Origin: Sphingomonas sp. HDW15A
Lineage (GTDB): Bacteria > Pseudomonadota > Alphaproteobacteria > Sphingomonadales > Sphingomonadaceae
Reading direction: 5' to 3'
DNA length: 64,000 nt
NCBI RefSeq assembly: GCF_011301715.1
Contig: NZ_CP049870.1
Location: forward strand, 1,116,001 to 1,180,000
Below the pieces are notes generated by a model, which was given only the letters and a program-made list of their open reading frames with translations, was not told the origin of the DNA and did not search any database. How positions within the stretch are numbered: the stretch's first letter is position 1; every line of letters begins with the position of its first letter. Below are positions 1 through 11,055 of this stretch, piece after piece. Both the position numbers and the translations under genes were made by a program.

Positions 1-2
1 GC

Positions 3-410
3 TTCTTCTATGGAAGCGATGGGCTGACCTGGTTCGCCGTTCGAACGGGCACGGATGGGAAGAAGGTGATGGAGATGCATCATGATGGCGCAAGCCAGGC
101 CGAACTGTCGACATGGGCCGGGCCAGTTCCAGCCGAAAAGGCGGCCGTGGTTCTGCCGGTCGACCTGCTCGACAGTTACGCCGGGTCCTATTCATCGCCA
201 ATCGGCAATTTCCTGATCACCCGCAGTGAAGGCACGCTTTCAGTCAAGCTGGGGAACCAACCACTTATCGCGTTGAAGGCCGTCTCCATGACCGAATTCG
301 AAGTTGCGCAGGTCGGCGCGAAGCTAACATTCGGACGGATCATCGCGGGCAAGGCCCAGACGATGACGTTGGACCAGAACGGGCAGTCCATTGAGGCCAA
401 GCGACAGTAG
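3..410 (+). CDS. C-terminal end of a serine hydrolase-like protein (5' partial)
   Basis: The reading frame is open from base 3 and runs into the window from the left, so only about 135 C-terminal residues are seen. The segment YAGSYSS followed by alternating short beta-strands (FLITRSEG, LSVKLGN, FEVAQVGAKLTFGR) resembles the small beta-barrel that closes many class C beta-lactamase-like serine hydrolases. The catalytic part would lie to the left, so the enzyme class cannot be confirmed. An internal ATG at 66 exists, but in-frame upstream codons (FFYGSDGLTWFAVR) look coding. A hairpin 17 bases after the stop fits a transcription end. Confidence 0.6.
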   Translation, partial: FFYGSDGLTWFAVRTGTDGKKVMEMHHDGASQAELSTWAGPVPAEKAAVVLPVDLLDSYAGSYSSPIGNFLITRSEGTLSVKLGNQPLIALKAVSMTEFEVAQVGAKLTFGRIIAGKAQTMTLDQNGQSIEAKRQ

Positions 411-426
411 TCCCCTAAAAGCAAAA

Positions 427-450
427 CGCCCGGGCCAAAAAGCCCGGGCG
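427..450 (+). terminator. Hairpin terminator after the partial hydrolase gene
   Basis: Perfect 9-bp stem (CGCCCGGGC / GCCCGGGCG) with a six-base loop CAAAAA, starting 17 bases after the stop at 410. There is no clear T run on the plus strand; the minus strand reads TTTT after the stem, so it may work in both directions. Confidence 0.6.
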
Positions 451-651
451 CCCTTGCGTGACGATTGCTCGTCAGCCCCCTTTGGAGTCTGAAGCGCCGG
501 CTCTTAATCGGCTGCCTCAATTCCGCACGGATCCCTGAGACCGGGCGGTTGGGACGAATTAGGCTTGTCGCGCGCACCTTGTCACGACGCAAATTGCCGT
601 TTCGCGCCCTTTTCGCCACCCATGTGGCGGCTCAGCAACGGTCGCGGCGGA
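451..651. other. Intergenic stretch with no recognisable gene
   Basis: Between the hairpin at 427-450 and the proS promoter at 652 I find no credible gene. A minus-strand frame stays open here but runs through the hairpin and the hydrolase gene, has no Shine-Dalgarno sequence before its GTG and shows no GC-rich third positions, so it is treated as non-coding. Confidence 0.5.
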
Positions 652-680
652 TTGCCTATCGGCAATGCCCTGACTAGGGA
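652..680 (+). promoter_or_regulatory. Predicted housekeeping promoter of proS
   Basis: TTGCCT (652-657), 17-base spacer, TAGGGA (675-680). The predicted transcription start is near 687, about 33 bases before the TTG start codon. The same TTGNC-N17-TA arrangement recurs before icd, rpsB, rpmE, pyrH, dusB and the carbonic anhydrase gene in this window. Confidence 0.55.
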
Positions 681-719
681 GAGCCTCCCTGCCGCGCCGC
701 AACATGAAAGCTTAGAACC

Positions 720-2042
720 TTGCGCCTGTCCCGCTGTTTCCTGCCGGTCCTTAAGGAAAGCCCGACTGACGCCCAGATCGTCAGTCATAAGCTGATGCTC
801 CGCGCCGGGCTCGTCCGCCAGACCGCTGCCGGCATCTACGCCTGGCTGCCGATCGGCTTTCGCGTCCTCCAGAAGATCGAGCAGATCGTCCGCGAGGAGC
901 AGGACAAGGCGGGCGCCATCGAGCTTCTCATGCCCACACTACAGTCTGCAGACTTGTGGCGCCAATCGGGCCGCTACGACGCCTATGGGCCGGAAATGCT
1001 GCGCATCAAGGACCGTCACGAGCGCGAGATGCTCTACGGCCCGACCAACGAGGAAATGATCACTGCGCTCTTCCGCGACGACGTGAAGAGCTACCGCGAC
1101 CTCCCGCGCACACTCTACCACATCCAGTGGAAGTTTCGCGACGAGGTCCGCCCGCGCTTCGGCGTGATGCGTGGCCGCGAGTTCCTGATGAAGGACGCCT
1201 ACAGCTTCGACCTCGACGAGGCCGGCGCACGCCAGAGCTACTACACGCAAATGCTGGCCTATCTACGAACTTTCCAGCGCATGGGCATCCAAGCCGTGCC
1301 GATGAAGGCGGCCTCCGGCCCCATCGGTGGCGATCTTAGCCACGAATTCATCGTCCTTGCGCCCACCGGTGAGAGCGAGGTCTTCTACGACGCGGCCTTC
1401 GACGAGTTCGACTGGGCACAGCCGGGCCTCCGCTACGACGACCCCGCCGGACTTGAGAAACTGTTCCAGCAGGTGACCGCAACATATTCTGCGACCGACG
1501 AAACCCATGACGAGGCGCGCTGGGCCGAGGTCGCCGAAGGCCGCCGACGCACCGGTCGCGGAATCGAGGTCGGGCACATCTTCTATTTCGGCAAGAAATA
1601 TTCGGAATCGATGGGTCTCAAGGTTTCCGGCCCCGACGGATCGATGGTGACCCCGGAGATGGGCAGCTACGGAATAGGCGTCTCGCGGCTTGTCGGCGCA
1701 ATCATCGAGGCGAGCCACGACGACAATGGCATCATCTGGCCGGACGCGGTCGCGCCGTGGAAGGTCGGGATCGTCACCATGCGCGGCGACGATGCCCCGT
1801 CCATCGCCGCGGCCGAGGAACTTTACTCCAGGCTCACTGAAGCCGATGTCGACGTGCTCTACGACGACCGCGACGAGCGCGGCGGCGTCAAGCTCGGTTC
1901 GATGGACCTCATCGGCCTGCCCTGGCAGGTAATCATCGGCCCGCGCGGGCTCGAAAAGGGCGTCGTCGAACTCAAGAACCGCAAGACCGGCGAGCGCGAG
2001 GAGCTCTCGCTCGAATCCGCGCATGCGCGCCTGACCGCATGA
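720..2042 (+). CDS. proS: Proline--tRNA ligase (short alphaproteobacterial type)
   Basis: Charges tRNA-Pro with proline in the cytoplasm. The 440-residue length is that of the short ProRS form without the inserted editing domain found in the approximately 570-residue E. coli enzyme. Class II signatures are visible: [16 protein letters not shown] around residues 142-157 and motif 3 [13 protein letters not shown] near residue 315, followed by an anticodon-binding domain from about 345. The start is TTG at 720: the product begins [15 protein letters not shown] as expected for the family, and an in-frame stop lies just upstream. It overlaps the next gene by four bases (ATGA), so proS heads an operon with the Lol genes. 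Confidence 0.96.
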   Translation: MRLSRCFLPVLKESPTDAQIVSHKLMLRAGLVRQTAAGIYAWLPIGFRVLQKIEQIVREEQDKAGAIELLMPTLQSADLWRQSGRYDAYGPEMLRIKDRHEREMLYGPTNEEMITALFRDDVKSYRDLPRTLYHIQWKFRDEVRPRFGVMRGREFLMKDAYSFDLDEAGARQSYYTQMLAYLRTFQRMGIQAVPMKAASGPIGGDLSHEFIVLAPTGESEVFYDAAFDEFDWAQPGLRYDDPAGLEKLFQQVTATYSATDETHDEARWAEVAEGRRRTGRGIEVGHIFYFGKKYSESMGLKVSGPDGSMVTPEMGSYGIGVSRLVGAIIEASHDDNGIIWPDAVAPWKVGIVTMRGDDAPSIAAAEELYSRLTEADVDVLYDDRDERGGVKLGSMDLIGLPWQVIIGPRGLEKGVVELKNRKTGEREELSLESAHARLTA

Positions 2043-3289
2043 TCCTCAACCGCTACGAACGGATGATCGCCAAGCGCTACTTGCTTCCGGGCAAGGGTGA
2101 GGGCTTCATCTTCATGGTCGCGACGATCAGCCTGATCGCGGTCGCGTTAGGCGTCGCCGCGCTGATCGTCGTGATGAGTGTTATGAACGGCTTTCGGGCG
2201 GAGCTGTTCGACAAGAGCGTGGGCCTCAACGGCCACGCCATCATCCAGGGCTACGACGGTCGGCTGTCGAACTGGGAGCAGATCGCCGTCGCTGCCCGCA
2301 AGACGCCGGGCGTCACCTCCGCACAGCCGCTGATCGAGCAGCCGCTGATGGCATCGGCCAACGGCCGCGTCGAAGGGGTGCTGGTCCGCGGCGTGCTGAC
2401 CCAGGACATTCGCACCAACAAGGTGATGAACGAGAACGTCCGCTCGGGCGACATGCGCTCGATCACGCCCGGCAGCGGACGCGTCGCCATCGGTATTCGG
2501 CTCGCCGAAAAACTTGGCGCCTATCCGGGCTCGGAAATCGCCCTGATCAGCCCGGAAGGCCGATCGACCCCGATCGGTACAGTGCCACGCATCGTAAGCT
2601 ACACCGTCGGCGCGGTGTTCGAGGTCGGCATCTACGACTTCGACAGCGCGTTCGTCGTCATGCCGATGCAGGACGCGCAAACCTTGCTGATGATGGGCGA
2701 CGATGTTGGGCTGGTCGAGGTCCAGACGACGGATCCCGACAATGTCGGTCAAATCCTCGCGCCGCTTCAGTCGGTGGTGGCCGGCAAAGGCATCGTTATC
2801 GATTGGAAGCAGATGAATTCCGCCCTGTTCGAAGCGCTCGAGATCGAACGGGTGGCGATGTTCTTCGTCCTTTCGCTGATCATCCTGGTCGCGGTGTTCA
2901 ACATCCTTTCGTCCCTGATCATGCTGGTTCGCGCCAAAACCCGCGACATCGCCATCCTGCGAACCATGGGGGCCAGTCGCTCAGGCCTGATGAAGGTCTA
3001 CATGACGGTCGGAACTATCATTGGCGGCGTCGGAATTATGGCCGGACTATTGCTCGGCGCGATAATCCTGCTGTTCCGGCAGCAGATAACCGGCGCCTTC
3101 CAGCTCGCTACGGGTGCCAACCTTTGGGACCCGTCAGTGCGCTTCCTTACCGAGATGCCGGCCAAGACCGATCCAGTGGAAGTCGCCGCCATAGTCATCA
3201 CCGCGCTGGTGCTGAGTTTCCTCGCGACGATTTATCCGGCTTACAAGGCCGCCTCGACCGACCCAGTGCAGGTGCTCCGCTATGAGTGA
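2039..3289 (+). CDS. lolC: Lipoprotein-releasing ABC transporter permease LolC/E
   Basis: Inner-membrane subunit that extracts outer-membrane lipoproteins and hands them to LolA. At 416 residues it has the usual architecture: a first membrane segment near residues 24-48, a large periplasmic domain (about 50-270), and three C-terminal membrane segments (about 275-300, 320-350, 375-400) of the FtsX type, ending [18 protein letters not shown]. Only one permease gene is present, as usual in alphaproteobacteria where a single LolC/E-like protein probably forms a homodimer. The start overlaps proS by four bases and the stop overlaps lolD by eight, which implies coupled translation. Confidence 0.95.
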   Translation: MILNRYERMIAKRYLLPGKGEGFIFMVATISLIAVALGVAALIVVMSVMNGFRAELFDKSVGLNGHAIIQGYDGRLSNWEQIAVAARKTPGVTSAQPLIEQPLMASANGRVEGVLVRGVLTQDIRTNKVMNENVRSGDMRSITPGSGRVAIGIRLAEKLGAYPGSEIALISPEGRSTPIGTVPRIVSYTVGAVFEVGIYDFDSAFVVMPMQDAQTLLMMGDDVGLVEVQTTDPDNVGQILAPLQSVVAGKGIVIDWKQMNSALFEALEIERVAMFFVLSLIILVAVFNILSSLIMLVRAKTRDIAILRTMGASRSGLMKVYMTVGTIIGGVGIMAGLLLGAIILLFRQQITGAFQLATGANLWDPSVRFLTEMPAKTDPVEVAAIVITALVLSFLATIYPAYKAASTDPVQVLRYE

Positions 3290-3956
3290 TGCTGTCCTCC
3301 AGACCCGAGGGCTCAAGCGCAGCTTCATACAGGGTGACGTCACTATCGAGGTGCTTCGCGGCATCGACCTTGCCGTGAAGCAGGGCGAAATCATTGCGCT
3401 GCTTGGACCGTCCGGTTCGGGCAAGTCGACCCTTCTTCAGGCCGTCGGACTGCTCGAAGGCGGGTTCGAAGGCTCGATCAGCATCGCCGGGGAAGAAGCT
3501 GCAAGGCTCGACGACGAGGGACGCACGCGCGTCCGCCGCGACACCTTGGGATTCGTCTATCAGTTCCACCACCTGCTTCCAGACTTCGACGCGATCGAGA
3601 ACGTCATGCTCCCGCAACTCATCCGGGACGTCTCCCCGGATGACGCTCGGGCGCGCGCTTCAGAACTGCTCGGCAAGCTCGGCCTTTCACAGCGGCTCGA
3701 TCATCGCCCGTCGAAACTCTCCGGCGGCGAACAGCAGCGTGTGGCCGTCGCCCGTGCGCTCGCCAACCGGCCGCCCTTAGTGCTGGCCGACGAGCCGACC
3801 GGCAACCTCGACGAGGCCACCGCCGATCGAGTCCTGGCGGAGTTCCTTTCACTTGTGCGCGGGGAGGGCAGCGCCGCGCTGATTGCCACCCACAATGAGC
3901 GCCTCGCGGCCAAGATGGACCGGGTCGTCCGCCTCCATGAGGGCCATCTCCAATGA
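3282..3956 (+). CDS. lolD: Lipoprotein-releasing ABC transporter ATPase LolD
   Basis: ATPase partner of the permease encoded just upstream; powers lipoprotein release from the inner membrane. The 224 residues contain Walker [10 protein letters not shown] (42-50), the ABC signature LSGGEQQR near residue 146, Walker [14 protein letters not shown] near 165-177 and a switch histidine in IATHNERLA. The eight-base overlap with lolC and the four-base overlap with the following gene show one compact operon. Confidence 0.96.
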   Translation: MSDAVLQTRGLKRSFIQGDVTIEVLRGIDLAVKQGEIIALLGPSGSGKSTLLQAVGLLEGGFEGSISIAGEEAARLDDEGRTRVRRDTLGFVYQFHHLLPDFDAIENVMLPQLIRDVSPDDARARASELLGKLGLSQRLDHRPSKLSGGEQQRVAVARALANRPPLVLADEPTGNLDEATADRVLAEFLSLVRGEGSAALIATHNERLAAKMDRVVRLHEGHLQ

Positions 3957-4486
3957 GTGCGGCGTTGGTCCTCGCAACCTTGTTGCAGGGGTCGACGCCG
4001 TCGCCGCCGCCATCCGGGCCTGGGTGCAACAGCCCTGAATCGCATCAATGGGATTTCTGGGTCGGTTCGTGGGAGGTCCGTCCCAATGGTGCTGAAAAGG
4101 TCATCGCCCATTCGCTGATCGAGAAAAAATATACCGGTTGTGCCATCCGCGAAAACTGGATGCCCGTCGGTAGGGAGCTGAACGGCGGTGGCGGCAGTCT
4201 CAGTTTTTACGATCCGGCCCGCAAGAAATGGCGGCAGGTGTGGATCGACAGCAGCGGCACCCGCGTCGATCTAGATGGCGGCTTTGAGGACGGAGCCATG
4301 ATGATCGTTGGCGAATGGGCCAATTTCGTCGGCCCCGGGAAGGGCGCGCTTGTGAAGATGCGCTATCAGCTCCAGCCCGACGGCCAGGTTCGGCAGTGGA
4401 GCGAAGCCTCGACCGACGGAGGCAAGACTTGGTCGCCGGGTTTCGATTTTCTTTATCGGCGCGCACCCCTGCCTCACTTCAAATAA
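3953..4486 (+). CDS. DUF1579-like secreted protein
   Basis: Product of 177 residues with a weak secretion-type start ([14 protein letters not shown]) and then a domain containing [16 protein letters not shown] and [13 protein letters not shown]. The W-D-F-W-x-G-x-W pattern near residue 33 is typical of DUF1579 and related beta-barrel proteins of unknown function. Its ATG overlaps the lolD stop (ATGA), so it is the last gene of the proS-lolCD operon; dnaE starts 61 bases later. Family assignment is by motif only, and the substrate or role is unknown. Confidence 0.7.
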   Translation: MSAALVLATLLQGSTPSPPPSGPGCNSPESHQWDFWVGSWEVRPNGAEKVIAHSLIEKKYTGCAIRENWMPVGRELNGGGGSLSFYDPARKKWRQVWIDSSGTRVDLDGGFEDGAMMIVGEWANFVGPGKGALVKMRYQLQPDGQVRQWSEASTDGGKTWSPGFDFLYRRAPLPHFK

Positions 4487-4547
4487 TTGTGGAAAAGGCC
4501 GTGAGCCGGCCTTGGTCGCTGGGTCCGCGCGGCGCATAGTGCTGGCA

Positions 4548-7998
<3,451 letters not shown>

Positions 7999-8001
7999 GC
8001 C

Positions 8002-8994
8002 TTAGCCAACCTCATTGCCGGGAGCTGGCCCGGGCTCGTCCTGGGTCTGCTCAACCGGTGATTGTTCAGGCGGCGGTCCAAGCAGCACGCCGGGCTGGTC
8101 GGCGCTCGGCTCCGCCGGAGCGAGAGGATCGGCGGCCACCTCGTTGATCGCCGTCGTGTCGACGGTTTCTTCCGGTGGCGGCGGCGTTGCCGTTTCATAT
8201 TCGTCGCCCGGAATGACCGTCGGCTTGGTGACCTTAGGCGGCGCCTTCTGCGGCGGCGCAACTGTGCCCTGGTAGACACAGGCGTCGAGGCCGTCGCGGC
8301 CGACTACGCCGATCCGCGCGGCGATGCTATTGCCATAGCGGCGAGTGAAGCCCTTGGGCGCGATGGCGCCGCGCTTCTTCGGCAGCGGCAGGACGGCGGC
8401 AATCCGTGCGGCTTCGGTGGCGGTCATCGCGCTCGCATCATGCCCAAAATAGCGCATCGACCCGGCGTTTGCGCCATAGGTGCCGATACCGGTCTCGGCG
8501 ACGTTGAGGTAGACCTCCATGATTCGCCGCTTCCCCCAGATCTTCTCGATCAGGAAGGTGAAATAGGCCTCCATTCCTTTGCGGAAATAGCCACCGCCCT
8601 GCCAAAGGAAGACGTTCTTCGCGGTCTGCTGGCTGATCGTGGAGCCGCCGCGAATCCGCCCGCCGCTGGCATTACGCTTGGCTGCGTCCTGGATGGCGTC
8701 CCAGTCGAAGCCCTGATGCGCGCAGAATTTGCTGTCCTCCGCGCCGATCGCCGCGCTTACCATGTCGCGGTCCATTTCGTCCAGACTCATCCAGTCCTTG
8801 TCGATTCCTCGGCCTGCGACCAGGTCGCCAACCATCGTCGCTGTGATCGGCGGCGGGACGAAACGGTAGATCACGACCAGGCCGATGGTGATCAGGAAGA
8901 ACCACAGGATAAGCTTGAACAGGAAGCGGCCGATGCCGCTTTTGGAGGAACGCTTGCGCTTGTAGGCGGGGATGGTTGTCGGTCGCTTGGCCAT
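8002..8994 (-). CDS. mtgA: Monofunctional peptidoglycan transglycosylase with a long acidic tail
   Basis: Polymerises glycan strands from lipid II at the inner membrane. After a basic N-terminus and one membrane anchor (about residues 22-42), the family 51 glycosyltransferase domain shows EDSKFCAHQGFDW with the catalytic glutamate, GGSTISQQTAKN, and EVYLNVAETG. The domain ends near residue 235; the remaining 95 or so residues are rich in Pro, Glu and Ala (for example TATPPPPEE) and are not part of typical MtgA, which has about 230-240 residues. Its stop lies three bases from the dnaE stop, so the genes converge. Start ATG 8994 follows a plausible TAGTCA -10 element about 15 bases upstream. 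Confidence 0.93.
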   Translation of the reverse strand: MAKRPTTIPAYKRKRSSKSGIGRFLFKLILWFFLITIGLVVIYRFVPPPITATMVGDLVAGRGIDKDWMSLDEMDRDMVSAAIGAEDSKFCAHQGFDWDAIQDAAKRNASGGRIRGGSTISQQTAKNVFLWQGGGYFRKGMEAYFTFLIEKIWGKRRIMEVYLNVAETGIGTYGANAGSMRYFGHDASAMTATEAARIAAVLPLPKKRGAIAPKGFTRRYGNSIAARIGVVGRDGLDACVYQGTVAPPQKAPPKVTKPTVIPGDEYETATPPPPEETVDTTAINEVAADPLAPAEPSADQPGVLLGPPPEQSPVEQTQDEPGPAPGNEVG

Positions 8995-9056
8995 CGCTTT
9001 TGACTAGCAAGCCGCAATCAAAAGGAAAGCCCCGGCGGCGCCCGCCTCAGAAACGC

Positions 9057-9120
9057 GAAAGCCCCGGCAACCGAAGTTGCCGGGGCTCCATGGTTTTGGT
9101 CCGAAGACCTCAACCACGCG
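9057..9120 (-). ncRNA. Candidate small RNA ending in a strong UUCG terminator
   Basis: Between the divergent genes mtgA and the 9334 gene lie two hairpins with UUCG tetraloops only if read on the minus strand: GGUC-UUCG-GACC with an outer GGTT/AACC extension (9092-9115), and a perfect 12-bp stem closed by UUCG (9060-9087) followed by TTTCGCGTTT. UUCG loops mark the transcribed strand, and no protein gene lies upstream of them in that orientation. This suggests a short transcript ending near 9057. The 5' end is unknown and no convincing N17 promoter was found; an attenuator in a long mtgA leader is the alternative. Confidence 0.35.
9060..9087 (-). terminator. 12-bp UUCG hairpin terminator upstream of mtgA
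   Basis: AGCCCCGGCAAC (9060-9071) pairs perfectly with GTTGCCGGGGCT (9076-9087); the loop is TTCG on the minus strand. A short T-rich tail follows on the minus strand. Confidence 0.55.
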
Positions 9121-9333
9121 ATTGTTAGACCATGATTCGAGTAGCGAGTCCAGCACCCGGCAAAAGAAATATTTTCGGCCATTATCTGAACCGTGGATAA
9201 CATTGTCGTTGTGAAGACCCTGTTTCGCGCCGAACCGATGCAGAATCCCGTCAGGTTCATTCGGCGCACAGGCTCAAAACGCCATGATGAGGCGTTTGTT
9301 TTCTGAGATTTAGCAAGAAACGGAAGGTCAATC
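9121..9333. other. Intergenic region upstream of the Arg/Gln repeat gene
   Basis: No open frame of note. It must hold the promoter of the gene at 9334 and possibly the start of the candidate minus-strand RNA. An inverted repeat AAACGCC...GGCGTTT lies at about 9278-9299. I see no clear -35/-10 pair. Confidence 0.4.
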
Positions 9334-10959
9334 ATGACCCGCAAGATGATTTTGATCGCCGGCGTTGCCGGCCTCGCCCTGATCGCGCCGGCGAATGCCG
9401 AGCGTGGCGGCCGCGACAAGGGCGGCGAAGCTGCCGGTGCGCCGCAGCAGCAACGGGCGGAGCGCCCGCAACGTGCGGAACGACCGCAGATGGAGCGTGT
9501 CGAACGCCCGCAGCGCATGGAGCGGCAGGCTCAGCGCGCAGAACGTCCGCAGCAGATCGAGCGTCAGCAGGTTCGGCAGGTTGAACGGGTTCAGCGCGTG
9601 CAGCGGCAGGAAAGCCGCCGCGCGGAACGCCCGCATCGGGTCGAGCGCCAGCAAATCCGCCAAGTTGAGCGTGCTCAGCGCTTGGAGCGCCAAGACGTTC
9701 GCCGAGCCGAACGTCCCCAACGGATCGAGCGTCAGCAGGTTCGCCAGGTGAAGCGCACCCAGCGCCTGGAGCGGCAGGAAATCCGTCGCGCCGAACGTCC
9801 GCAGCGCATCGAACGCCAGCAGCTGCGGCAGGTTGAACGCGCCCAAGGTATCGAGCGCCAGCAACTACGTCAGGACGTTCGCCGGGCCGAACGTGTTCAG
9901 CGGATCCAGCGTCAGGCACTTCGCGACAATGGCCGTGAGCTTAGGCAGGCTGCGAGGGAAGATCGCAAGCTGCGCCGCACAGCGCAATTCGCCGATCGCC
10001 AACAGCGTCAGTTCGACCGGATCGTCGATCGTCGCGAAATGCGTCCGATGAAGGAAATCCGCCAGCAGCGCGTCGCGCTAGGCGAACGCATCGCGGCAAC
10101 CGCCTTCGCGCCGGTCCCGGCCATTTACGGCACGCGCTACGTGGACACGCCGGACTATTACTATCGCTATGACGACGATTACGGCTACGTCTACCGGATC
10201 GACCGCGACAACAGCATCGTCAGCGGACTCTACCCGCTGTTCGGCGGCTATTCGGTCGGCGATCCGTGGCCGTCGACATATCGAAGCAGCTATGTGCCGT
10301 ACGGCTACCAGGCCTATTATTACGACACACCGGACTATTATTACCGCTACGACGGCAATGCGATCTATCAGGTCGACGCCGGCACGCAGCTGATTTCGGG
10401 CATCGTCGCGCTACTGCTCGGCCAGTCGCTCGGCATCGGCCAGGTGCTTCCGTCGAGCTACAACACGTACAACGTCCCGCTGCCCTATCGCAGCAGCTAT
10501 TACGACACCAACGATGCATGGTACCGTTATGGTGACGGCTTCATCTATCAGGTCGACCCGTACACGCGCCGGATCGAGGACCGCTATCCGCTCTACGCGG
10601 ACAGCTACATGGTCGGGCAGCCGTGGCCGGTGGCCTATCCAGACTACAACGTGCCTTACGGCTACCGCGACCTCTATTACGATACGCCGCAGTATAATTA
10701 CCGCTACGCTAATGGCGGCATCTATCAGGTTGATCCGACGACGCAGCTGATTACGGCGCTGGTGGCGCTCGTCAGCGGCCAGCAGTTCGGGGTCGGCCAG
10801 CCGATGCCGGTCGGCTACAGCACTTACAACGTGCCCTTCGCGTATCGTGACCGATATTATGACACTCAAGACGATTACTACCGCTACGCCAATGGCTACA
10901 TCTACGAGGTGGATGCCGACACCGGCATCATCGAAGACGCTTATCCCGTCTACGCCTGA
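9334..10959 (+). CDS. Secreted two-part repeat protein: Arg/Gln/Glu helix plus YRY repeats
   Basis: Unrecognised 541-residue protein. Residues 1-22 form a signal peptide ending APANA. Residues about 23-250 are almost only Arg, Gln, Glu, Val and Ala, with a 28-residue unit (AERPQRIERQQVRQVKR type) at 69-96, 97-124 and 125-152, a 32-residue variant at 153-184 and a degenerate fifth copy; 28 residues is four heptads, so a long charged helix is likely. From about 263 come five Tyr-rich units (DTPDYYYRYDG-IYQVD) of two alternating kinds: one with a hydrophobic QLISGIVALLLGQ stretch and one with DRYPLYADSY. The IYQVDPxT motif recalls RcnB-like periplasmic proteins. Secretion to the periplasm or surface is inferred; function is unknown. 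Confidence 0.85.
   Translation: MTRKMILIAGVAGLALIAPANAERGGRDKGGEAAGAPQQQRAERPQRAERPQMERVERPQRMERQAQRAERPQQIERQQVRQVERVQRVQRQESRRAERPHRVERQQIRQVERAQRLERQDVRRAERPQRIERQQVRQVKRTQRLERQEIRRAERPQRIERQQLRQVERAQGIERQQLRQDVRRAERVQRIQRQALRDNGRELRQAAREDRKLRRTAQFADRQQRQFDRIVDRREMRPMKEIRQQRVALGERIAATAFAPVPAIYGTRYVDTPDYYYRYDDDYGYVYRIDRDNSIVSGLYPLFGGYSVGDPWPSTYRSSYVPYGYQAYYYDTPDYYYRYDGNAIYQVDAGTQLISGIVALLLGQSLGIGQVLPSSYNTYNVPLPYRSSYYDTNDAWYRYGDGFIYQVDPYTRRIEDRYPLYADSYMVGQPWPVAYPDYNVPYGYRDLYYDTPQYNYRYANGGIYQVDPTTQLITALVALVSGQQFGVGQPMPVGYSTYNVPFAYRDRYYDTQDDYYRYANGYIYEVDADTGIIEDAYPVYA
9538..9873 (+). repeat. 84-bp tandem coding repeats
   Basis: Direct repeats of 84 bp inside the 9334 gene, three regular units followed by a 96-bp variant, each beginning with a codon string for AERP. 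They encode the 28-residue charged helical unit. Silent divergence between units argues for age and for selection on the protein. Confidence 0.8.
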
Positions 10960-10982
10960 CCTGTAGATTGAAAGTCGCAAGG

Positions 10983-11016
10983 GAAGGGGGCGGAGCCGCA
11001 AGGTTCCGCCCCCTTC
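10983..11016 (+). terminator. Terminator hairpin of the repeat-protein gene
   Basis: 15-bp stem GAAGGGGGCGGAGCC / GGTTCCGCCCCCTTC with one G-T pair and a GCAA (GNRA) loop on the plus strand, 24 bases after the stop. A weak T-containing tail (GTCTTG) follows. Confidence 0.75.
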
Positions 11017-11019
11017 GTC

Positions 11020-11048
11020 TTGCCGCGCCGCAGCAAGGCTTATATCTG
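11020..11048 (+). promoter_or_regulatory. Predicted alaS promoter placed for leaderless transcription
   Basis: TTGCCG (11020-11025), 17-base spacer, TATCTG (11043-11048). Seven bases separate the -10 box from the ATG at 11056, so transcription would begin at or next to the start codon. No Shine-Dalgarno sequence precedes the ATG. Confidence 0.45.
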
Positions 11049-11055
11049 CGGCCTC

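Noticed and set aside
188-619. Minus-strand 143-residue basic frame between the partial hydrolase and proS
   Set aside because: Runs through the terminator hairpin and antisense to the hydrolase, GTG start lacks a ribosome binding site, composition shows no coding bias.
8062-9003. Plus-strand 313-residue frame antisense to mtgA
   Set aside because: Exact complement of a well-recognised gene; no family resemblance.
9538-9873. Possible CRISPR array because of regular repeats
   Set aside because: The 84-bp units are contiguous, in frame, without spacers, and encode a regular helix in a secreted protein.
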